The notes beneath the pieces are model-generated. The model was given only the letters and a program-made list of their open reading frames with translations, did no database searches and was not told the origin of the DNA. Made by a program: the position numbers and the translations under genes. From Saussurea involucrata (taxonomy: Eukaryota; Streptophyta; Magnoliopsida; Asterales; Asteraceae): 64,000 nucleotides of DNA. Below, in pieces: positions 57,328 through 64,000 of the stretch; position 1 is the stretch's first letter; every line of letters starts with the position of its first letter. The stretch lies in contig CM066314.1 in NCBI GenBank assembly GCA_033807775.1, forward strand, positions 146,247,429-146,311,428, read 5' to 3'.

Positions 57328-58614
57328 TGTATTTAAAATCTTTTTCTTTCAAAAAAAATCTTTGAACAAATAAATACAGTAAAAATAAAGCAGAGTATAA
57401 ACAAGTAAATATACAACAATTATATAAACAGATATAATTTAAATGCACAGCGGAAATGTAAAGAGATAAGGGAAAGAGAATACTTGACAACGAGATTTTT
57501 AAAGTGGTTCACCAAACACAAAGTTGGCTAGTCCACCTCGAGAAAATAACACTTCTCGGAGATCCAATACGAAACGTGTTCTTTACGGTAGAAACACAAA
57601 CCTTAATACAACAAACGCGAATCACTCTACTTTGAGAGATTAAGGTGGATCACTCACTCTAATTCAAACACTTACAAGAGGGTATAAATTTAATATGAAT
57701 AATCACTCTTGAATAAGGTTTATCACTTGGATATTTTTAGAGAGTTTGATCACTTGAGTTGTGTTGCTGATTCAACTAATCGTGAGATTTTAATCTGCTA
57801 TCAACTCAAGATTTCTTGCTCAAAAAATTAATTTATCAGTTTAAGTGATTTAGTGTGAGTAAGAAAGCAGCAGAATAATAATCAAATGCTGAGGGAGAAC
57901 TTAATGCTGAAGTTGGTGTAGAGTTGAAAGCTGCTGGAGGCTTGTATTTATACTGGATGAAAATCAGCCTTGAAGATTTCGCGGTATACCGCCGAACCAT
58001 CGCGGTATACCTGCGTCATAAAAAGTGTACAGCAAGGAGAAGGTCAACCTGCAAAAACTCAACGACTTTGTGTACCCGCGGTATACCGCGTTGCACATGG
58101 CGGTATACCGCCTGACAAACTTTCCTGACAAAAGAAGCTTCTCATGCAGAACAGTTGATGGGAAACAGTACCCGCGGTATACCGCGAATACCTTGGCGGT
58201 ATACCGCCTAAAGATCTGTCCAATGAGAGCATGGCAACGCAGGAAACTTCGGCTGATCACAATCTTGCAACAGTAACAAGTAGCAGACAGCATATATATA
58301 TATCAGAGATTTATATATAAAAGATATTATATATATATTTGATTCAAATATATTTATATAGATACGAAATATCCAAGTGATAAAATATTTTAGGGTGTTT
58401 ATCATTTTAAAATAAAATGACGAAACTCTTCAGACTTGGATTCTTCAGATAAAAAATTTATCGAGATCATTTAAATATCTGCACACTCAGATAAAATATT
58501 AGATAACAAATAATGCGGTGTGTTTTGTAATCATCAAAATAAATATGGAGATGTGATTTTATGTGTACCAAAAATATATCACAATATTTAAAGCTGGGTA
58601 CACTTGCACCAACA
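57328..58614 (-). repeat. Element F 3' LTR
   Basis: On the minus strand it begins TGTTGGTGCAAGTGTACC after the PPT and ends TAAATACA. A TATAAATA box is at 57945-57952 (minus). Six GCGGTATACCGC palindromes lie just upstream of it (57981-58207). AT-rich sequence fills 58290-58610. The left flank AAGGT (57323-57327) would be one side of the target duplication. Confidence 0.88.
57981..58207. repeat. Six GCGGTATACCGC palindromes in three evenly spaced pairs, element F U3
   Basis: Copies at 57981-57992, 58002-58014 (with one extra T), 58078-58089, 58100-58111, 58174-58185 and 58196-58207. Spacing within pairs is 21-22 bases, about two helical turns; pairs repeat every 96-97 bases. The nearest copy is 29 bases upstream of the minus-strand TATA box. 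The position suggests a tandem-repeat enhancer bound by a dimeric protein; that role is inferred. Confidence 0.9.
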
Positions 58615-58628
58615 ATCTCCCCCTTTTT
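58615..58628 (-). promoter_or_regulatory. Element F polypurine tract
   Basis: On the minus strand AAAAGGGGGAGAT abuts the 3' LTR. Similar GAGGGGGAGCAT tracts occur upstream at about 58672-58683 and 58718-58746. Confidence 0.88.
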
Positions 58629-58777
58629 GATGATGACAAACACAACGCTAAACACGAGAGCATACTCGGTTTCTCTCCCCCTTTTGTCGAAGCAAAAAGG
58701 GTTTAAGAAAACCGCTTATGCTCCCCCTCGAAAGATGCTCCCCCTCAAAATATGAAATATTTGAGAGTTAGTATTTA

Positions 58778-61700
58778 TCAAGGGTTATACTCAAGCATGC
58801 CTAAACCAAGTCTTAATTTAAAGAACGCTTTCTTGTTTAGAGCTTTAGTGAAAATATCGGCCAAATTATCTTCCGAATCAACCTTTTCAAGCACGATTTT
58901 GCCTTTTTGAACATTATCTCGTAAAAAGTGATGTCTCAATTCAATATGTTTGGTACGAGAATGTAAAACGGGATTTTTACTTAAGTTTATGGCACTTGAG
59001 TTATCACACATAATTGGAATTTTGGTTAGGTGTACCTCAAAATCGGTAAGTGTGTGTTTCATCCATAGGACTTGAGCACATGCTCTTGCGGCGGCTACAT
59101 ATTCCGCTTCGGTGGTAGACAAAGCTACGGATTGTTGTTTCTTAGAGAACCAAGATACAAGTGAGAGACCTATAAAGGCACATACCCCACTAGTACTTTT
59201 TCGGTCAACAATAGATCCACCAAGATCGGAATCGGCAAAACACGTTACTTCTAACTCGGGTTGCTTTGCGTACCATAAGCCAAGATTAGTAGTACCTCGT
59301 AAATATCGAAAAATACGCTTGACAGCTTCATAGTGAGATTGTTTAGGTGAAGATTGAAAACGAGCACATAAACATACACTAAACATAATATCAGGTCTAC
59401 TAGCAGTTAAATATAACAAGCTACCAATCATACCACGATAAATCTTTTCATTAAAATCGTTTCCCTCCTCGTCACGAGATAATTGCAAATTTGTGGTCAT
59501 TGGAGTTTCAACGGGTTTGACATTTTCAAAGTTAAACTTTTTCAACATATCTTTACAATATTTAGATTGACTAATAAAAATACCAGTTTCACATTGTTTT
59601 ATTTGCAATCCTAAGAAGTATTTTAACTCTCCCATCATGCTCATTTCAAATTCGCTAGTCATTTTCGCAGAAAATTCATTACACAATTTTTCATTAGTGG
59701 AACCAAAAATAATATCATCAACATATACTTGCACAACCACAATATCATTTTGAACATATTTCACAAATAAAGTATTATCTATTTTACCCATAATATAACC
59801 ACTAACAATTAAAAAGGTTTTTAATCTATCATACCAAGCACGCGGAGCCTGCTTTAAACCATAAAGCGCCTTTTTCAATTTATAAACATGTGTCGGGTTT
59901 TCAAAACTTTCAAAACCGGGAGGTTGAGAAACGTATACCTCCTCATTTATAATACCATTTAAGAAAGCACTTTTAACATCCATTTGAAATAATTTAAAAT
60001 CTTTAGCATTTGCAAAAGCGAGAAGCATTCGAATAGACTCCAACCTTGCAACCGGTGCAAAGGTTTCGTCATAATCTATACCTTCTTGTTGACTGTACCC
60101 CTTGGCAACTAAACGTGCCTTGTTTCGTGTGACTCCACCGTTCTCGTCTACCTTGTTACGGAAGACCCATCTTGTGCCAATAATGGTTTGACTACTAGGG
60201 CTTGGCACTAAGTCCCATACATCATTCCTAGTAAATTGATTTAACTCATCTTGCATGGCCAATATCCAATCCTCATCGCCTAAAGCTTCATCTATGGTTT
60301 TAGGTTCTATGGTTGAGATAAAGGCATGGAAAGCACAATGGGTAAGGATTTGTGATCTAGTTGTCCTTTGGTTTAGGTCACCTATAATTTGATCTACGGG
60401 ATGTCCTCGAGCGGTTCTAAGGTTAGGATCATCTATACCTTGTGGAATAAAGCACGGAGGGGCATCACTAGATTCAATATTATTTGTGGAAGGTTGGGTA
60501 CCTAAATCCAAGGTACTAAGTTGTTGGGCTAAGACGTCTCCTTCACGGATATTATCATTTGCTAAGGGTGCACTCGGTTTGGGAGGACTCTCGTCAAAAC
60601 TAACATTAAGGGATTCTTCCACTACCATGGTCTCCTTATTTAGGATTCTATAGGCTTTGCTATTCCAAGAGTAACCTAGGAAAACTCCCTCATAGGCTTT
60701 GGGGTCTAATTTGGTTAGGTAGGATTTGGTGTTTAAAATGAAACATTTACAACCAAAAACTTTTAGGTGAGCTAGGGAAGGTTTTCTACCTCGGTAAAGT
60801 TCATAGGGTGTCTTATTTAGGATACCTCTAATTAGGACACGGTTAAGCACATAGGTCGCGGTAGCAACGGCATCACACCAAAACTTTTGGGGAACTTGAT
60901 GTTCGTTTAGCATAGTCCTACTCATTTCTTGCAACGTTCGATTTTTCCTTTCAACAACCCCGTTTGACTGAGGAGTTCGAGGAGCCGAAAAGTTATGAGT
61001 TATACCATGTTTATCACAAAAGGCACCAAATTGTACATCATTATCGAATTCTCGTCCATGGTCCGTACGTATGGAAACAATCGTACAACCTTGTTGGTTT
61101 TGAATTCGTTTTCCCAAAATTTTAAACTTTTCAAAAGCCTCATTTTTATGTCTCAAAAATAAAGTCCAAGTATAACGGGAATAGTCATCCACAATAACCA
61201 AAGTATAAAAATTTCCTCCAAAACTTTGAATAGCCATCGGGCCAAAAAGATCCATATGTAAAAGTTCTAAAACTCTTTGAGTAGAAATAACATTTTTTGA
61301 TTTATGAGAAACGTGATGTTGTTTGCCGACACGACAAGCATCACAAAAATGATTATCAAACTTTAATTTTGGCAGGTCACTCACAAGCTCCTTATTTTTT
61401 AAGTTTTGCATTAATCTTAGATTAGCGTGACCTAAACGCCTATGCCATAAAGTAGAAACATCATTAATAGAAGATAAGCATACATTATCAGATACAACAG
61501 TTTTACAAATATATAAATTTCCTTTTACAAAGCCATTTAAAAGAACTTTGCCATTTTTTATGATTTTACAAGAATCTTCTTCGAAGACAACAGTTGTATT
61601 ATTTTTACACAATTGGCGAACACTTAACAAATTAAAATGTAAATTATCAACATGATTCACATTAAGAAATTGAACATTATTGCAAGAGACTGTACCTCTA

Positions 61701-61840
61701 CCAATTATATTTCCTTTGGAGTTTCCTCCAAAGATTACCTGTCCACCATCACATGACTTATATGATGAAAAGAGATTATTGTTTCCGGTCATGTGACGTG
61801 TGCAACCACTATCGAGTATCCAGTCCATATCAAGATCAAT
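58778..61840 (-). CDS. pol: Element F pol: protease, integrase, RT, RNase H, intact
   Basis: An uninterrupted frame. The first ATG is at 61828, and the frame is open back to 61840, right after an acceptor-like ATTATTGTAG. Domains in order by residue from that ATG: protease WILDSGCTRHMTG (3-15), pre-integrase LWHRRLGH and CDACRVGKQH (about 127-170), integrase core with VDDYSRYTW, RTDHGREFD and NGVVERKNR (about 210-300), RT with ARLVAKGYSQQEGIDYDETF, QMDVKSAFLNG and YVDDIIFGSTN (about 520-710), RNase H with CFADSDLGG, STTEAEYVAAA and CDNSSAINLSKN (about 870-1000). All expected catalytic motifs are present. RT and RNase H are of SIRE type. It could be enzymatically competent, but whether it is expressed cannot be told from sequence. 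Confidence 0.93.
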   Translation of the reverse strand: MDLDMDWILDSGCTRHMTGNNNLFSSYKSCDGGQVIFGGNSKGNIIGRGTVSCNNVQFLNVNHVDNLHFNLLSVRQLCKNNTTVVFEEDSCKIIKNGKVLLNGFVKGNLYICKTVVSDNVCLSSINDVSTLWHRRLGHANLRLMQNLKNKELVSDLPKLKFDNHFCDACRVGKQHHVSHKSKNVISTQRVLELLHMDLFGPMAIQSFGGNFYTLVIVDDYSRYTWTLFLRHKNEAFEKFKILGKRIQNQQGCTIVSIRTDHGREFDNDVQFGAFCDKHGITHNFSAPRTPQSNGVVERKNRTLQEMSRTMLNEHQVPQKFWCDAVATATYVLNRVLIRGILNKTPYELYRGRKPSLAHLKVFGCKCFILNTKSYLTKLDPKAYEGVFLGYSWNSKAYRILNKETMVVEESLNVSFDESPPKPSAPLANDNIREGDVLAQQLSTLDLGTQPSTNNIESSDAPPCFIPQGIDDPNLRTARGHPVDQIIGDLNQRTTRSQILTHCAFHAFISTIEPKTIDEALGDEDWILAMQDELNQFTRNDVWDLVPSPSSQTIIGTRWVFRNKVDENGGVTRNKARLVAKGYSQQEGIDYDETFAPVARLESIRMLLAFANAKDFKLFQMDVKSAFLNGIINEEVYVSQPPGFESFENPTHVYKLKKALYGLKQAPRAWYDRLKTFLIVSGYIMGKIDNTLFVKYVQNDIVVVQVYVDDIIFGSTNEKLCNEFSAKMTSEFEMSMMGELKYFLGLQIKQCETGIFISQSKYCKDMLKKFNFENVKPVETPMTTNLQLSRDEEGNDFNEKIYRGMIGSLLYLTASRPDIMFSVCLCARFQSSPKQSHYEAVKRIFRYLRGTTNLGLWYAKQPELEVTCFADSDLGGSIVDRKSTSGVCAFIGLSLVSWFSKKQQSVALSTTEAEYVAAARACAQVLWMKHTLTDFEVHLTKIPIMCDNSSAINLSKNPVLHSRTKHIELRHHFLRDNVQKGKIVLEKVDSEDNLADIFTKALNKKAFFKLRLGLGMLEYNP

Positions 61841-62180
61841 CTACAATAATGAAGATATAACTTTTATGGTCCCCATTTCTCGTGGGTCCTTGACAATTAG
61901 TTTCAAAAGTCAACCAACATACATATATATAAAGTCAAACAGAATATATATATATATATAATACATTACACAATATATAATACATCAAACCATATTAATA
62001 AATATATATAACACATTAAACATAATATATATATATATAAGAATTAAAAGAATTAAATAAAATGTATATATATATGTGCAGTACGTATGTATATATATAT
62101 ATGAATAGTATTATATATTACTTATATATATAACATATACAACAGAATATATTTAAACTATATATATATATATAACACAT
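61841..62180 (-). other. Element F gag-pol spacer, AT-microsatellite-rich
   Basis: About 340 bases of AT repeats between the gag stop and the pol opening. The end next to pol looks like a splice acceptor (minus strand, AG at 61842-61841), after which pol is immediately in frame. Elements A and B have only about 14-17 bases in the same place. Confidence 0.6.
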
Positions 62181-64000
62181 TTAAAACCATAAACGCATAC
62201 CACCGGGATTATCATTACTAAACATTCCTTTTGGAATCCATTTATTTACCATTTTAATTTTGCGATTATATTTATCATATACATAAAAACAAGCATTTAC
62301 ATTCGCATTATTATTAGGTTTAGAATATTTATCATGGTACATGCGAGCATACGGTTTTCTCGTATTATAATTTACATTATTTATTTTACGCACATATGGA
62401 GGTTTTTGCACATATTGATTTCTTGTATTTACTTTAGGTGATTCATAAAATCTTTTGATGGGTATACAAGAACATTTATCAACACAAGTATTGGAACCAA
62501 TGCCTTTTCTACATTTTATACGGTTAGGCATATTAAGCATGTTAAGAACCTTTTTATTACTACTTTCAAAAGCTTTAGCTAGCATGTTATCTTTTTCATA
62601 TGAAGCACATTTAGCCTTTAAGCATGTAATTTCATTCTCAAGAATATCACAGTTTGTACAAATAATATTTTCATGTGATTTTTTATTTAAGCATGCAATT
62701 TCTTTATTTAAAACATCACAAGATTTACAAAAATCTTTTTCTCCTAATTTAGTTTCTAATTTAGCAATTATATCCATATCATTTTCAGATTTTTGTTTAA
62801 CATTTTTTATTTCCTTTTTACATGCATTTACAGTTTCTTTTAACATAGCATTCTCATCTTGGTAACGATTTGCAAGAGCGGCCATTTTATGAAACGATTC
62901 ATATAGTTCTTCAAGATTATTTTCATTATCATTTTCATAATCACTATCGTAATCTGAGTAAGAAGATTTTACCTCGTCGTCGCTATCGGCCATAAGACAA
63001 ATGGCTTGATAGTCATCTTCTTCTTCACTCTCGCTCCACGCGCCTCCAATGAAGGCTTTCTCCTTCTTCTTTTGGAATTTGTTCTTTTTAGGACATTCAT
63101 TGGCGTAGTGGTCTTTGTCACCACATGAGTAGCAAAAGCCTCTCTTTGGCTTAGCTTTATCGTCTTCACTCGAGTCGCCATTTTTCTTAATTTTTTCGTC
63201 TCGTTTATGGAACTTACGACTTCGATTATCACCACCACGACGGTAGTTACCGTTTCTTTGAAATCTGCCATTGTTAGAAAATTTATTATTATTATTAAGA
63301 AATTTGGAAAAGTTTCTTACCAACATGGCGACTTCATCGAGAGTTTCGGAAGGATCTTTCGAGGAGCTAGCTTTCTCCTTTTTCTTCTCATCTTTTGGTG
63401 TTGAGACATTGAGAGCGATTGATTTCTTTTTAACTTGCTCCCGATCTTTGTTTCTTTTAAGTGCAATTTCATGCACTTTAAGATTACCGATTAAGTCATC
63501 TATCTTCATTATGGAGAGGTCACGGGAGTCTTCTAAGGATGTTATCTTTTGCATCCACTCCGAAGGAAGGGCTCGTAGGATTTTCCTTATATAGTCCTCG
63601 TTAGGATAAGTGCGATCCAAACCTTTCAAAGTAGTCACAATAAGGTTAAATCTTTTAAACATTGAGTCAATTGACTCATCTTGTTTCATTTCGAATAGTT
63701 CATAATCGTGAACTAAAATATTTACTTTACTAGATTTAACCTCCGTGTTTCCACGATGAGTATTATTTAAACTTTCCCATATTTGATTTGCAGTTTTATA
63801 AGTATATACTCTTTCGATTTCGTCAGTTGTTAAAGCAGCATATAATATATTTTTAGCTTCAAAGTTTAAACAAAAATGGGCTTCATCAGAAGTAGTCCAG
63901 TCATCTAGGGGTTTATCAATATAAACATCATCTTTCACAATGGTGGGTTTAAAATTCCCTTTTTCTATGATGTTCCAAATCTTTTGATTTTTGCCACGCA
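62181..64000 (-). CDS. gag: Element F gag, SIRE type, partial (5' end beyond window)
   Basis: The frame is open to the window edge, so the start lies outside; the first window codons already read as gag (IWNIIEKG, then KDDVYIDKPLDDW). The gag core includes IWESLNNTHRGN and LRALPSEWMQKITSLED. A Lys-rich stretch is followed by an intact CCHC knuckle, CYSCGDKDHYANEC (near 63120). Then come an acidic region, a probable coiled coil with repeated Cys pairs (CKSCDVLNKEI, CTNCDILENEI), and a terminal NKWIPKG motif before TAA. It forms the particle and binds RNA. At least 585 codons, no internal stop. Confidence 0.9.
   Translation of the reverse strand, partial: RGKNQKIWNIIEKGNFKPTIVKDDVYIDKPLDDWTTSDEAHFCLNFEAKNILYAALTTDEIERVYTYKTANQIWESLNNTHRGNTEVKSSKVNILVHDYELFEMKQDESIDSMFKRFNLIVTTLKGLDRTYPNEDYIRKILRALPSEWMQKITSLEDSRDLSIMKIDDLIGNLKVHEIALKRNKDREQVKKKSIALNVSTPKDEKKKEKASSSKDPSETLDEVAMLVRNFSKFLNNNNKFSNNGRFQRNGNYRRGGDNRSRKFHKRDEKIKKNGDSSEDDKAKPKRGFCYSCGDKDHYANECPKKNKFQKKKEKAFIGGAWSESEEEDDYQAICLMADSDDEVKSSYSDYDSDYENDNENNLEELYESFHKMAALANRYQDENAMLKETVNACKKEIKNVKQKSENDMDIIAKLETKLGEKDFCKSCDVLNKEIACLNKKSHENIICTNCDILENEITCLKAKCASYEKDNMLAKAFESSNKKVLNMLNMPNRIKCRKGIGSNTCVDKCSCIPIKRFYESPKVNTRNQYVQKPPYVRKINNVNYNTRKPYARMYHDKYSKPNNNANVNACFYVYDKYNRKIKMVNKWIPKGMFSNDNPGGMRLWF

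Larger units (their letters stand above)
57328..64000 (-). mobile_element. Element F: nearly intact SIRE-type Ty1/copia retrotransposon on the minus strand, 5' end outside window
   Basis: Read on the minus strand from the right edge: gag (open to 64000), an AT-rich spacer, a 1016-codon pol, polypurine tracts and a 1287-base 3' LTR (58614 down to 57328) ending inside element E gag. No internal stop was found in pol or in the visible gag. The 5' LTR and PBS lie beyond the window. It is the youngest-looking element here and the last in the F-in-E-in-D nest. Confidence 0.92.

Noticed and set aside
57981..58207. CRISPR-like array at the palindrome cluster
   Set aside because: Only three pairs, perfect palindromes with short fixed gaps, inside a plant retrotransposon LTR; nothing else of a CRISPR locus is present.
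59112..59333. Plus-strand 73-codon frame opposite element F pol
   Set aside because: Antisense shadow of the RNase H coding region.

Overview
The window is repeat DNA from a flowering plant, most likely a eudicot. It is made entirely of nested LTR retrotransposons and non-autonomous DNA transposons. I see no convincing host gene, rRNA, tRNA or CRISPR array. The 3' extra ORF of element A resembles a type I associate with SIRE-lineage copia elements of Asteraceae. That suggests a composite-family plant, but it is recollection, not a search result.

Left part (1-43198). A decayed SIRE-type Ty1/copia element (A) fills positions 1-21461. It has a leader, a long gag, protease, a deleted integrase core, RT, RNase H, a non-coding spacer, a ~3.8 kb 3' extra reading frame and the start of a 3' LTR. 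A second SIRE-like element (B, 7782-15734) sits inside A's spacer. B has two LTRs and a gag but no pol. B's 3' LTR carries a 1.5 kb hAT-like element with an 8-bp target duplication, and that element holds a ~373 bp inverted-repeat MITE. A third copia element (C) landed in A's 3' LTR.

The block from inside A's gag to inside C's 5' LTR occurs twice in direct tandem (2317-22736 and 22732-43198). The copies differ by about 40 substitutions plus a few simple-repeat indels, roughly 0.2 percent by eye. The junction shows 5 bp of microhomology (AAACT). All the nesting therefore predates the duplication. Only the second copy runs on into the complete element C (41924-50376), whose two LTRs are each 1411 bp and about 5 percent diverged.

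Right part (50377-64000). A short unclassified stretch contains a ~355 bp MITE-like element. It is followed by a Ty3/gypsy Tat-type element (D) whose leader runs directly into reverse transcriptase with no gag or protease. D is cut in its integrase by an Athila-type gypsy element (E: LTR, PBS, gag). E is cut in gag by a minus-strand SIRE-type copia element (F). F is the least damaged element here: a 1016-codon uninterrupted protease-integrase-RT-RNase H frame and an open gag running off the window edge. F's U3 carries six copies of a 12-bp palindrome in three evenly spaced pairs just upstream of its TATA box.

Functionally, the pieces are gag (particle), protease, integrase, RT and RNase H (replication), with LTR promoters, primer-binding sites and polypurine tracts as cis signals. 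Only F looks close to coding-competent. The least explained parts are A's 3' ORF with its apparent spliced-message signals, and the repeated palindromic motifs in the F and B LTRs.
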